Assembly (NCBI RefSeq): GCF_030163755.1
Contig: NZ_JASJOE010000011.1
Span: forward strand, 1-64,000
From: Roseicyclus amphidinii
GTDB taxonomy: Bacteria; Pseudomonadota; Alphaproteobacteria; Rhodobacterales; Rhodobacteraceae
Reading direction: 5' to 3'
DNA: 64,000 bases
Below, in pieces: positions 17,489 through 25,476 of the stretch. Position 1 is the first letter of the stretch. Every line of letters starts with the position of its first letter. The position numbers were made by a program, and so were the translations under genes. A model generated the notes under the pieces. That model searched no databases and was not told the origin of the DNA. It saw only the letters and a list, made by a program, of their open reading frames with translations.

Positions 17489-19626
17489 TCACCTTCTCTG
17501 AGCATCGCGACGACCCCGCGGGTCCGTCATCGCAAGATGCAGTTGAATATCCATCTGCAGAGTGGGTTCCTAAGCCTAGCGCCGAAGGCCGTGTTCTCAT
17601 TAGGCGTGTGCCGGCTCCAGAGATCCTGGTAGGCGACCCGGCGATGGCTCGGGCAGCGATCCGTGCGGCGCCGGGGGTGGCAAAATACCGTTCAGGGGTC
17701 ATGAGCTTCTCGCGGGAGGATGTCGACGTTCGTCTCTTCAACGTTGGGGACGCAGCGGAGCGCTCCGCTGTCGACGTGGCCCTGCGCCTTTTTCTCGAGG
17801 TCGGCTTTGCAGGTGTGCCACCAGAGTGTCGGCCGCCAGTGTTCATTTCCAGCCATACTCACACCGGCCGCTTCGAACTTAATCTCCTGGTCCCGCGGTG
17901 GGTGACGAGATCCGACGGCAAGGTGCGCAGCTTCAACATCGATCCCCCCGGTGCGGCAAGTCGCGCGATATGGGCGGCTGTCGAAGACCTGTTGAATTCA
18001 CGGTTCTGCTGGGCCGATCCTCGGGATCCGCGTCGGCAACAGCTCCTGCATGTGCCCGACTGGATGGCAAAAGAGCAGGCCACATCCAAGCGTGAAGGTA
18101 TGATCGAAACGAGAAATCTTCGTCGTTTTCTGGCAGAACATCTGATGGAAGCTTACTACGATGGGCGCCTCTCCAACAGAGACGACGCGGTCGAATGCCT
18201 GCTTTCAGCAGGCCGCCACTATGGTCTGGTGCTTCACTCCTTGCAGCCTTCGAGCGTCACGATCGGCCTTCCCAACGCCCAACCTTCGGAACGCCTACGA
18301 TTTCGTGGGCTGCTGTTTTCCAAAGAGTTTACGTCGATCGACTACTGCTGGCCGGGAGCGCCGGTTTTCGAAGCCAGGCTAAAGGCTCGGGCTGAGGAGA
18401 TCGCGACGTCCCCAGAGAGGCTGCAAGCTCTCTGGGAGCGGCGCGCAACATTCAATCGTAGCCGGTTCGGATTAGATGCATGGCCGATCGTCCCGTTCGC
18501 AGCATCGGAATGGCTGCTGGAACCCTTGCATCCGCCACGCATGATTGCACCGCGTCGCCTCGATCAGAGGTCACGAATTTTGGAGGAAACAACACATGAA
18601 GGACGGTTTGCCGATCGAGGCGCGCGAAGAACAGAGGCAGACGAGCAGGTTGACGCCGCTCGAGCGGGAACTTTTGTCGGCGGTGCAGGATTTTCAGGAC
18701 GAGGTCAGGCAGACCTTGCAGGCGCAGGATCAGAAGATCGCCGCTCTCGAAGCCCAGATCCGGACTCGCGATGCTGCTATCACGAGCTTGAACTCAACGC
18801 TGCGGCACTTGCTCGGCCCTCATTCTTTGGTGGACGAATCCTCTCAGGCATCGCCGCTCGTTTGAAAGCCCTAATCCCAAGGTTGCAGGCACGCGTCGTC
18901 ATCCGTGCGCTAGAACAAGTTATCCCGATCCAACTGCCGCTTCGCCTGGCCGAACTCAAAGAAAGCCTGGAGGTCCTGAATGGAACACTCGCCTACCGAT
19001 CAGCACCTGAAAGAAATCGCGGAAACGCTGAAGCGCGTCATGGACATGATCCTGCCGCTACATCAGCTTCTGGAAGCGCAGGAGGGGCTCGACACCGGGG
19101 TTTCGCAACGACTGGAGGACATTCTCGAGAACCTCGCGGCGATCGCGAAGAGTATGAAGTCCTCGTCGGACGCCCTCGCGGCCCTCACGGAGTCAGCCGA
19201 TCGAACCCAAATGGAAGCCGACATTCGGACGTTGATCAAGCTGCAGGAAAATCAGGCTCGTCAAATCTCGCTATTGAATGGACGCATGGAACTCATGATG
19301 AACTGGCTGGGAGCGGACCACCAGTCGGAAGTCGGGCCGAAAAGCTGAGGCTTGTTCTGGTTGCGATCCATGAGACAGGGGCGGGGCGTAGTGTGCGCCT
19401 CTCGCCGTCCAGATATCAGGGGTTGTCAGTAGGGGAGGGTGTCGGAACACAAAGCACCGAAACCGTTTCGCCCTTGGCGATCATGAATACAGAGACATGG
19501 TGGCTCAGAGGTCAAGCCGCGGAGGTTGAGGCTATCCTCGAAAGGCTCGAATACGTCGAGCCGAATATGGTTCTACGGGAAAGAACGGAACCGTCCCTTG
19601 ACGACGATTTCGATTTTTCCATGTAG
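17482..19626 (+). CDS. MobA-type relaxase with two nested genes
   Basis: A 714-residue mobilization nuclease that would nick oriT and lead the strand into a recipient. The relaxase core is residues ~20-350: a KYRSGVMSF motif near 75, and the metal-binding motif H125-T-H127-TGRFELN, the form seen in MobA-like relaxases where an (H)x(D/H)xGRxELH block replaces three spaced histidines. Residues 372-461 and 500-622 overlap two other genes in the +1 frame and are low-complexity (Gly/Arg/Ser-rich). In contrast, the stretch between the nested genes and the C-terminus (~622-714) look structured. A catalytic tyrosine cannot be fixed by eye. Confidence 0.7.
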   Translation: MLITFSEHRDDPAGPSSQDAVEYPSAEWVPKPSAEGRVLIRRVPAPEILVGDPAMARAAIRAAPGVAKYRSGVMSFSREDVDVRLFNVGDAAERSAVDVALRLFLEVGFAGVPPECRPPVFISSHTHTGRFELNLLVPRWVTRSDGKVRSFNIDPPGAASRAIWAAVEDLLNSRFCWADPRDPRRQQLLHVPDWMAKEQATSKREGMIETRNLRRFLAEHLMEAYYDGRLSNRDDAVECLLSAGRHYGLVLHSLQPSSVTIGLPNAQPSERLRFRGLLFSKEFTSIDYCWPGAPVFEARLKARAEEIATSPERLQALWERRATFNRSRFGLDAWPIVPFAASEWLLEPLHPPRMIAPRRLDQRSRILEETTHEGRFADRGARRTEADEQVDAARAGTFVGGAGFSGRGQADLAGAGSEDRRSRSPDPDSRCCYHELELNAAALARPSFFGGRILSGIAARLKALIPRLQARVVIRALEQVIPIQLPLRLAELKESLEVLNGTLAYRSAPERNRGNAEARHGHDPAATSASGSAGGARHRGFATTGGHSREPRGDREEYEVLVGRPRGPHGVSRSNPNGSRHSDVDQAAGKSGSSNLAIEWTHGTHDELAGSGPPVGSRAEKLRLVLVAIHETGAGRSVRLSPSRYQGLSVGEGVGTQSTETVSPLAIMNTETWWLRGQAAEVEAILERLEYVEPNMVLRERTEPSLDDDFDFSM
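18596..18865 (+). CDS. Nested coiled-coil mobilization protein (MbeD/MobD-like)
   Basis: An 89-residue gene wholly inside the relaxase gene, in the +1 frame. GGAGG at 18582-18586 lies 9 bases before ATG 18596. The product is a charged amphipathic helix (LERELLSAVQDFQDEVRQTL, then an Ala/Glu-rich heptad-like stretch), as in small MobD/MbeD proteins. In ColE1, mbeB and mbeD are nested in mbeA in the same way. The exact homology is inferred from layout and coiled-coil character. Confidence 0.65.
   Translation: MKDGLPIEAREEQRQTSRLTPLERELLSAVQDFQDEVRQTLQAQDQKIAALEAQIRTRDAAITSLNSTLRHLLGPHSLVDESSQASPLV
18980..19348 (+). CDS. Nested coiled-coil mobilization protein (MbeB/MobB-like)
   Basis: A 122-residue gene inside the relaxase gene, in the same +1 frame as the gene at 18596. 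GGAGG at 18969-18973 lies 6 bases before the ATG. The product is almost entirely helical with heptad-like leucines (ETLKRVMDMILPLHQLLEAQ) and no catalytic motif. It would be a relaxosome or coupling accessory protein by analogy with ColE1 MbeB. The overlapping relaxase segment is glycine- and arginine-rich, as expected if this frame is under selection. Confidence 0.65.
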   Translation: MEHSPTDQHLKEIAETLKRVMDMILPLHQLLEAQEGLDTGVSQRLEDILENLAAIAKSMKSSSDALAALTESADRTQMEADIRTLIKLQENQARQISLLNGRMELMMNWLGADHQSEVGPKS

Positions 19627-19751
19627 CCGGCTTCTGCATCAGAATTAGCCAATCACAGCTACAACTAAAACTTCTTGCGGACCTGCGTTGCCGGCAGTCC
19701 ATGCTAGTTTGAAGCATGACGTTGCCCGGCAACACAAAACTTCTAGGGCTC

Positions 19752-21662
19752 TTATAGGGAAAAGATTTCGTCCGGCACCATGCGCGGGAGGCGCTCGACC
19801 GCAAACTTGAGCTCCGACATGGGGGTCTGATCTCCATAGTGGCGGGTGTGAACATCATTTCCTTCATGACCGACCAAGTCCCGGCAAACCTTTTCAGGTA
19901 CCTCCTTATCGAGGTCCAGACAGTGCTGAAAGTGATGCCGCATCGACTTCAAGTTCAAGCCCTTGCCGGTTGGTCCGTAAGTTTCTTCCACGATGTTGGC
20001 AATATGCCGCCCGACCTTCCGGCCCAAAACCTTACCTTTCGGCTCGCGAATGTCCGGAAACAGGATGTCGTCAGGGTATCTTTTCCGGGCTTCTTCGATG
20101 ACATCGAGCAAACCCAGCTTGATAAGGTCTGAGTGGATGGGCACGATACGGTTCGATGCCATTGTCTTGACGCGCCGTACATTGCTTTCTGCAATCCGGA
20201 AAAACCAGGTACCATCTGGGTCCTGAAGGCAATCATCCGGAGTCAACCCGCAGGCTTCCTCGCGTCTCGCCCCGGTGTAAGCGACGATAAGAGGCAGCCA
20301 GTAGAGGCCGCTTTTCCTCCGTAGCACGAGGGTTGATCCCTTGGGTCTGTCCATCATCGGAGCGATCCAAAAGGGATGGCTGAAGACTGCAACCAACTCG
20401 CCGAGCTTGGCAGTGCGGGCCTTGTCTCGTGCCCGCATGTTTTCCGGCCTCCGAAGCTTGTTGGGTTTCAGATTTCTATCGACCCGGATTCCCTCGGAGT
20501 CGGCCCATGCTACAAGTGTTCCGAGCTGCTCGAGGTAACGATTGATCGTGGCGGTCGACAAACCGACCTTCTCGGCCGGTAGCGACTTGGCCCTTTCGAT
20601 GATTTCGGAAATCGGCAAGATGTGATGCGAAGGGCTCTTGCCGAAGCTCTTCGGCAACCGGGTAAGCTGGGCACGGAAATTGGTCGCGTCCGTCTGTCTC
20701 AGCTGGCGCACGTCCTCCTTCCCGATGATCCGGATCAAGAGCTTTCCGAACGACCGGTAGTGTTGGGCCGTTTTCTCCTCCAATCCGGTTCCATCGCTTT
20801 GCTTGATGGCGATCATGCGCTCGAGAACCGCCATGATCGACGGGTCGAGTTGAGGATTTTCCTCATCGTGTGGGTCTACACGAGGCTCTTCAACCGTGTC
20901 GGTGGAGCGCCGATCATGGGTAGAGGGCACAGGCACGAACGTTGTCTCTTGGCTGTCATTCGGGACTGGTCCTGCCGCATGATCCCCCAACTTCACCTCT
21001 TTCAACACGGCAGCGACGAGATTGTCGGTGTCACCCGGATCGGGATCGTCCTGAATAGCCGTCAGAGCAGAAATGAAGAGCTCGCGCAGCTGCATGGTTT
21101 CGAGTGCGCTTCCTGGTGTCCGTCCATTGACGGCCTCGAATGCGTCTCGCCGTGCCTTGTCACGCGCGGGCGCGGTCGCTCTTTCTTTCACGCTGGTGAG
21201 GGCGAGGTCGAGATAACCGATCCAGGCGTCAGAAATGCCGTCGGTCTGGAAACGCGCGAGATCCTCGCTCAAGAAGGTTGCGTTCACCCCTCTGCGATGA
21301 ATGAGCTTCCAAGCCTGAGCAAAAGCCCAATCCTGACCATCGTCGATATCCCCGCCATGTTCGCAGGCGTCCATTCTGACGACCGTTCGAACCCTCGCCA
21401 ATTTCTTTCTTTCCGTCGCGATCAGATCCTTGAGGTAGGCTCGTGCTTCGGCCGGGGAAATTTCGGGGAGAAGATCGTGATCCAACATCGTGGTGCTTTT
21501 CCAAGTCAAGATTGCCGCGAGTTTAGTCGCGATCGTCCGATCCGTCGTGCCCAGGGAGAGCTGGAAATCCACTGCCGTGCATTTTTTTGTGGAAAACCCC
21601 ACCAGTTTTCGACGCCAGTAGTATACGTTTCCGCGTCGGAAAAGGTGCTGTGGCTTGGTCAT
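19752..21662 (-). CDS. Tyrosine recombinase of the defence island (DUF6538-type integrase)
   Basis: A 636-residue site-specific integrase. The N-terminus (FRRGNVYYWRRKL, SLGTTDR) matches the DUF6538 arm-binding domain. The catalytic domain has Arg466 (YTGARREE), a beta-strand Lys near 499, KSMRHHF with Lys in place of the usual first His, GHEG with His599, and nucleophile Tyr609 (RHYGD). The start at 21662 (MTKPQHLF) is preferred to 21755. It sits 134 bp from the tRNA-Asn fragment, as expected if the island also used this tRNA. The relaxase gene converges on it from the other side. Confidence 0.85.
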   Translation of the reverse strand: MTKPQHLFRRGNVYYWRRKLVGFSTKKCTAVDFQLSLGTTDRTIATKLAAILTWKSTTMLDHDLLPEISPAEARAYLKDLIATERKKLARVRTVVRMDACEHGGDIDDGQDWAFAQAWKLIHRRGVNATFLSEDLARFQTDGISDAWIGYLDLALTSVKERATAPARDKARRDAFEAVNGRTPGSALETMQLRELFISALTAIQDDPDPGDTDNLVAAVLKEVKLGDHAAGPVPNDSQETTFVPVPSTHDRRSTDTVEEPRVDPHDEENPQLDPSIMAVLERMIAIKQSDGTGLEEKTAQHYRSFGKLLIRIIGKEDVRQLRQTDATNFRAQLTRLPKSFGKSPSHHILPISEIIERAKSLPAEKVGLSTATINRYLEQLGTLVAWADSEGIRVDRNLKPNKLRRPENMRARDKARTAKLGELVAVFSHPFWIAPMMDRPKGSTLVLRRKSGLYWLPLIVAYTGARREEACGLTPDDCLQDPDGTWFFRIAESNVRRVKTMASNRIVPIHSDLIKLGLLDVIEEARKRYPDDILFPDIREPKGKVLGRKVGRHIANIVEETYGPTGKGLNLKSMRHHFQHCLDLDKEVPEKVCRDLVGHEGNDVHTRHYGDQTPMSELKFAVERLPRMVPDEIFSL

Positions 21663-21795
21663 GGTTGCGATCCCGTGTTGGGACCGCCGCGCGAGGTCAT
21701 GAGCCGCAGGTGATACAGTCAGGTGATACACCTGCGTGTTACACCCCGCAGCCATGCATTGGCTGTGGTAGTCTTTTCAACGACTTGCGGTGAAA

Positions 21796-21844
21796 TTGGC
21801 TCCGGCGGTAGGGATCGAACCTACGACCAATTGATTAACAGTCA
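21796..21844. repeat. attL: 49-bp duplicate of the tRNA-Asn 3' half
   Basis: Identical over 49 bp to 59994-60042, which is the 3' half of the intact tRNA-Asn gene, and in the same orientation. The match ends at 21845, so the copy is not a functional tRNA. It is the left prophage attachment site and, given the integrase just to its left, probably also the right end of the defence island. Confidence 0.93.
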
Positions 21845-21912
21845 GAATTAAACGCTTTGATTTCAATGACTTGAAAAGCCACCACGTCCGATTGTGTCCC
21901 GTATCCGTCGGA

Positions 21913-22179
21913 TCATCGGACGCGATGGGTGCGGGCCAGCGTGTCGAGCTGACCGGCCATCAGCTGGCGACAGGCGATCTCCGTTTCTACCGCCAGGGCG
22001 AACTCAACGCCCAGCTCGGGTGGCGGCCCTGTCCAGCCGGGGCAGGTCTCGTAAAGCCCCGGATCGACGATGGGGGTCGGGTCGATCAGCGCGCCGGGGC
22101 GCGGAAGGGGCGGTGGCGGCGCGTTACTCTGGCCACAGGAGCCGAGCAGCATCGCGCAGGGGATCAGGAAGCGGCGCAT
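21913..22179 (-). CDS. Outer-membrane spanin lipoprotein (Rz1-like)
   Basis: An 88-residue protein with a lipoprotein signal: MRRFLIPCAMLLGSC ends in a lipobox with Cys15, followed by a Pro-rich segment typical of Rz1. Its start lies inside the Rz-like gene in another frame, overlapping it by 56 bp, the classic Rz/Rz1 layout. It would bridge to the inner-membrane spanin and fuse the membranes at the end of lysis. It is the last gene of the prophage minus-strand series. Confidence 0.8.
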   Translation of the reverse strand: MRRFLIPCAMLLGSCGQSNAPPPPLPRPGALIDPTPIVDPGLYETCPGWTGPPPELGVEFALAVETEIACRQLMAGQLDTLARTHRVR

Positions 22180-22471
22180 CGAGGCCCTCCATGTCGGTCA
22201 GTGTGTCGATCAGACGTTGGCGCGCGGCCAGCTCACCGGCCAGCCGCTCGGCATGGGCACGCTGCACCGCGGCGCTCTCGGCCCGCGCGGCGTTCTCGGC
22301 GCGCAGGCGGTCGATCTCGCGCACCAGCCGGTCGTTATGCACCGCCGCCGCCGCGCGGTCGTCCAGCCATCGCGTGACGGCAGTCACAGCCGTCGCCACA
22401 GCGCCGATCGACAGCGCGACCAGCACGCCGACCAGGTGGCGCGACAACCAGCGGGCGACGGCACGGATCAC
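22124..22471 (-). CDS. Inner-membrane spanin (Rz-like)
   Basis: A 115-residue protein with one N-terminal membrane segment (~12-34) and a long periplasmic coiled coil (LVREIDRLRAENAARAESAA), as in Rz. Its ATG overlaps the endolysin stop (ATGA), and the Rz1-like gene starts inside its 3' end. It acts with Rz1 in outer-membrane disruption. Confidence 0.8.
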   Translation of the reverse strand: MIRAVARWLSRHLVGVLVALSIGAVATAVTAVTRWLDDRAAAAVHNDRLVREIDRLRAENAARAESAAVQRAHAERLAGELAARQRLIDTLTDMEGLDAPLPDPLRDAARLLWPE

Positions 22472-23187
22472 AGGTCATCCCCGTCGCGGCGCAGGCGGCG
22501 CAGGGCGGCGCGGATCCCGTCCGGCCCCCAGGCGATCAGCGCCAGCGCCAGGAGCGCCACAGCGCCCACTAGGGCGAGCTGGACGGACTGGGGCAGGCCC
22601 TGTGCCGCCTCAAGCGTGGGGGCCACCTCGCGGGCCAGCACGACGCCGCCGACGGCCGTGCCCCCGGCGGTCGCCGCGACACCAGCGCGGCCCGTGGGCG
22701 TGGCGACAGGGCGCGGCACCGGCTCGGGCGTTGAGAAGGGCGCGGCATCGACGGGGAACTGCGGCCCGCCGTCCCACGCGGGCGCGCCGAAATCGGTGCG
22801 CGTGTCGATGTGGATGAAGCTGCGGTCGGGGTAGCGCCCGACCGAGCCGAACCCGGCGGCGCGGGCCGCGGCCTCGAACGCGCGCGGGTCGTGGTTCGTC
22901 ATCATCACGTCGAAGGCGACGCCCTCTTTGTGCCAGCTCGCACGCGCGCCGCCGACGGCTTCGTTGTGCTCGGGGCTGCGGTAGGCCGAGGTGAGCATCA
23001 CGGGCCGCCCCAGCGCCGTGCGCAGCGCCTGCAGCTTGTCGAGCGTGGGCGCGTGGTAGGCCAGCCGCCCGGTGCCCCTGCAGGCCAGCTCCTGCGGCGA
23101 GAAATCGGGCCAGCGGGCGGCGTCCCATGGGGCCTCGGACCAGTGGTCGTAGACGACAAGGCCGAGGCGGGGGGTAGTGCGGGTCAT
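22468..23187 (-). CDS. M15-family endolysin with C-terminal membrane segment
   Basis: A 239-residue zinc peptidase of the M15 (D,D-carboxypeptidase) fold that cuts peptidoglycan peptide cross-links. Zinc and catalytic residues are visible: SWHKEGVAFD (His86, Asp93) and HID (His126, Asp128). Residues ~150-200 form a Pro/Ala-rich linker, then a hydrophobic segment (203-220) and a basic tail. The tail anchor is unusual for an M15 endolysin and may hold the enzyme in the inner membrane. It is followed directly by the spanin pair. Confidence 0.85.
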   Translation of the reverse strand: MTRTTPRLGLVVYDHWSEAPWDAARWPDFSPQELACRGTGRLAYHAPTLDKLQALRTALGRPVMLTSAYRSPEHNEAVGGARASWHKEGVAFDVMMTNHDPRAFEAAARAAGFGSVGRYPDRSFIHIDTRTDFGAPAWDGGPQFPVDAAPFSTPEPVPRPVATPTGRAGVAATAGGTAVGGVVLAREVAPTLEAAQGLPQSVQLALVGAVALLALALIAWGPDGIRAALRRLRRDGDDL

Positions 23188-23188
23188 G

Positions 23189-23470
23189 TCATTGACCTCC
23201 TGTGTTTTGCCGGAGCCAGGCGGCGACGCCCAGGCCGATAATGCCGAGAAAAACCATGACCGCCGCTTTGACCATGGTCTGCCAGACCGCCCGGCGGGTG
23301 TCGCGCCAGGCGGTCAGCAGCGTGCGCAGCTCGTGGATGTCCACGCTGGCGTCGTCGTCCTGCAGCCCGATGGCCCGGAGCGCCTCTATTGCGCCGCGCT
23401 TCGCGGCACGGTCGAGCATGGCTTCGAGCTGCGCGTCGGTCAGTGTGGTGATGCCGTCCTGTGGGGTCAT
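23189..23470 (-). CDS. Small membrane protein of the lysis cassette (DUF6127-like)
   Basis: A 93-residue protein: an N-terminal helical region (DAQLEAMLDRAAKRGAIEAL) and one membrane segment near the C-terminus (VKAAVMVFLGIIGLGVAAWL). The ATG overlaps the stop of the preceding membrane-protein gene (ATGA). Its place just before the endolysin makes a holin or holin-accessory role possible. The family name is from memory and uncertain. Confidence 0.7.
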   Translation of the reverse strand: MTPQDGITTLTDAQLEAMLDRAAKRGAIEALRAIGLQDDDASVDIHELRTLLTAWRDTRRAVWQTMVKAAVMVFLGIIGLGVAAWLRQNTGGQ

Positions 23471-23922
23471 GACCGGTCCCTTCCGCCTGTGTTCGATTGC
23501 GGCATCCGCGCGAGCGCGTAGGCCAGCCACGCCATGCCGACACCAACGAGGCCCGACCACAGGACCGCGATGTTGACGATGATGTGAGAGTGAAAACCGT
23601 CTGCCCGCACTTCCTCGGTCGAGGCGGCGATGAGCACGACCAGCGCGGCCCAGAACGCGACATCGGCCCAACTGTCCCGGCCCCGCCAGCCCTGCACCCG
23701 CCATTCGATCAGCAGCGCGTAGCCGACGACCACCATCCAGCCCACGCCCCAGCGTGGCGGCATTTCGCCGACGACCACGAAATAGCTGCAGCTCAGGAAC
23801 AGGAACAGCCACGCCGCGACGGCCGAGTGGCTGATCTGGTTCGTGACCGCCCCGTATGGTTCGCCCTGAAAATCGGAGGGCGTGTTGAGCATCGCCCAGA
23901 AGCGCCGGAGACGTGTCAACAT
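23467..23922 (-). CDS. Multi-pass membrane protein, candidate holin
   Basis: A 151-residue protein with about four hydrophobic segments, starting around residues 35, 60, 85 and 115. The start at 23922 (MLTRLRRFW) is fixed by a TGATG overlap with the preceding gene; an upstream in-frame start is unlikely. It lies directly before the other lysis genes, so it or the next small membrane protein is the best holin candidate. No holin family signature is recognisable. Confidence 0.65.
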   Translation of the reverse strand: MLTRLRRFWAMLNTPSDFQGEPYGAVTNQISHSAVAAWLFLFLSCSYFVVVGEMPPRWGVGWMVVVGYALLIEWRVQGWRGRDSWADVAFWAALVVLIAASTEEVRADGFHSHIIVNIAVLWSGLVGVGMAWLAYALARMPQSNTGGRDRS

Positions 23923-24287
23923 CAGCCCCGCCCCCCGTAAACCGCCCACGCCGCCACGGCGACGAATGCAGACCGCGCTTGCCAGCCGGGCGCGCCGCCC
24001 GCCAACGCGCCGTCATACCACTCGGCCGCCGCCTGCGCCCGTCCGTAGACGCCCGCTTCGAGCAGGTAGTCATGCACCAGCGCCGCCAGCAGATACCGCG
24101 GATCGTCGGGGTCGATCCACCACCGCGCCCACCATGGAACCGAGCTTTCGAACTCGGTCCCCGCCGGGATCGTCACGCGCAGACCGGTGCCACCCTTCCG
24201 GCCCACCTCCCAGACAAGAGGCTGGGTGGACCGCCACCGGCGGCGCAGCCCCGGCGCGAACAGCACGTCGCCCGCCGGGGTCATCAC
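23922..24287 (-). CDS. DUF1353-family phage protein
   Basis: A 121-residue protein with the DUF1353 pattern: an N-terminal beta-strand stretch (VTIPAGTEFESSVPWW), then DDPRYLLAALVHDYLLEAG, where the His-Asp pair is conserved in the family. These proteins are common near phage lysis or tail genes and their role is unproven. Overlaps both neighbours (ATGA upstream, TGATG downstream). Confidence 0.75.
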   Translation of the reverse strand: MMTPAGDVLFAPGLRRRWRSTQPLVWEVGRKGGTGLRVTIPAGTEFESSVPWWARWWIDPDDPRYLLAALVHDYLLEAGVYGRAQAAAEWYDGALAGGAPGWQARSAFVAVAAWAVYGGRG

Positions 24288-24598
24288 GCGCCCTGCGTCA
24301 CCGCAAGCGGGGCCACAGCATCCCGTGCGGCCTGTGCTGCCACCTCCTGCTCATACCGCTGGATGTTGGCCGTTGTCCCTGCCGAGATGCCCGACCAGAA
24401 TGCCTCGATCATCTGCTGGGGGGTGCGCGGGTTGCCCTCCTCGTCCACGCCGTGCGTTGCCACGATGTAATTCAGGAAACGCAGCCGCCCGCTATCGTCC
24501 ATCATGCTGGCAACCGTGGCGATGACATGATCTGCGCCAGCATGGTCGGTGCTGTTTTTTCGCGTGACGGTCACGCGCACTTCCAGTTCATCAGCCAT
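24284..24598 (-). CDS. Hypothetical phage protein (104 residues)
   Basis: A mixed alpha/beta protein beginning MADELEVRVTVTRK with no recognised motif. It overlaps the next gene by ATGA and the upstream 55-residue gene by 8 bp. Its place between the tail-fibre genes and the lysis genes suggests a tail-associated or lysis-timing role, but nothing in the sequence proves this. Confidence 0.7.
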   Translation of the reverse strand: MADELEVRVTVTRKNSTDHAGADHVIATVASMMDDSGRLRFLNYIVATHGVDEEGNPRTPQQMIEAFWSGISAGTTANIQRYEQEVAAQAARDAVAPLAVTQGA

Positions 24599-24758
24599 TG
24601 TCGGTGTCCTTGTCTTGATGGATTGTTTCGGCTGCCTCCATTCGCTTCAGAAGCGCAGCGGCGTCGTTCACGGCGCGCAGGCCCAATGCCTTTACGCCAG
24701 CGTCGAGCAAGCCTGCCAGAGCTTGCATTTCGTGTTCGGTGAGTTGCAGTTTAACCAT
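24591..24758 (-). CDS. Hypothetical 55-residue phage protein
   Basis: A short helical protein (MVKLQLTEHEMQALAGLLDA at the N-terminus). The ATG is 2 bp after the fibre-like gene stop and its own stop overlaps the next gene by 8 bp. High GC in third codon positions and the tight coupling support translation. Function unknown. Confidence 0.6.
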   Translation of the reverse strand: MVKLQLTEHEMQALAGLLDAGVKALGLRAVNDAAALLKRMEAAETIHQDKDTDNG

Positions 24759-24759
24759 G

Positions 24760-25476
24760 TCAGGTTCCTACCTTTACGGTGCCCGCGTCGTTCCAGAGGA
24801 TGCCGGGGCCGGGGTTCGCGGTTGGCAATCCAGAGATGTGCAGCACTCGCGTTGTGCCAGTCCCCGCCGCTTCGGGCTTGATCTCCAACGCATTTGCATT
24901 CCACCTGAACGTCGCGCGCTCGTAGTTCGAGGAATTGGTGTAGGTGTTGTAGAGGTTGAAGGCTTGGGCGTTGGTGCCGTTTCTTTGGGCAAGTATATGA
25001 GCGCCGTCCACAGTAAGAACTGTAGGGTAACCAATACTTCTCCCCATTCTCAATACGTCTGTGCACCAGCCGCTATTTGCAAGCCGTGCAATTGCAGAAT
25101 TTCCTACAGAAAAATCTAAAATGCCCCCCTGCGTCACCCTAAATCCATAGGGGTCTGTAATTTCCACCCGCTTAGTGGCCGTCCCAAAAAAGGGCGATCC
25201 ATTTTTATCGATCTTAAACTTACTACTCCCACCAACCTGCAAATCCATCAACAGGGAACCCGACGCCGAGGCGGTATCGGTAACGTCCATCTTGATGGCG
25301 GTGAATGTCGTGGCCCCGTTGTTCCACGTATCGGCCATGTCGGAAACCGATTTGGAAACCACCGCTTTCGCGGTGTATACGCTGGGCGCTTCGGCTGATT
25401 GGCTGTCAGCGCCGAATAGAATTCCCAAATCCGGAAAAGTCTGGTCCAGTGCTGCCGTTTTCAGATCAAAAGGCAT
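24760..25476 (-). CDS. Tail fibre/appendage protein
   Basis: A 238-residue, Ser/Thr/Gly/Asn-rich protein with repeated beta-strand-like units (FKIDKNGSPFFGTATKRVEI) typical of phage fibre or spike segments. The start at 25476 is set by TAATG overlap and a GGAGG site. The composition is less GC-rich than the neighbouring genes, as often seen in exchangeable receptor-binding genes. Probably a distal receptor-binding component. Confidence 0.65.
   Translation of the reverse strand: MPFDLKTAALDQTFPDLGILFGADSQSAEAPSVYTAKAVVSKSVSDMADTWNNGATTFTAIKMDVTDTASASGSLLMDLQVGGSSKFKIDKNGSPFFGTATKRVEITDPYGFRVTQGGILDFSVGNSAIARLANSGWCTDVLRMGRSIGYPTVLTVDGAHILAQRNGTNAQAFNLYNTYTNSSNYERATFRWNANALEIKPEAAGTGTTRVLHISGLPTANPGPGILWNDAGTVKVGT

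Larger units (their letters stand above)
1..21844. mobile_element. Mobilizable defence island (IME-like), left end outside window
   Basis: Between the window edge and the tRNA-Asn fragment at 21796-21844 lie defence genes (Avs3-like, McrBC, type I restriction-modification), a mobilization module (MobC-like protein and relaxase) and, at the tRNA-proximal end, a tyrosine integrase. A relaxase plus integrase without visible type IV secretion genes fits an integrative and mobilizable element. The left boundary is not seen; if this is one element, another copy of the tRNA 3' fragment should lie further left. That all these genes belong to one element is inference. Confidence 0.6.

Noticed and set aside
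23189-24073. 294-codon minus-strand ORF
   Set aside because: Only its last 93 codons are a real gene; the upstream part overlaps two other genes in another frame, and the true ATG at 23470 is coupled by ATGA.
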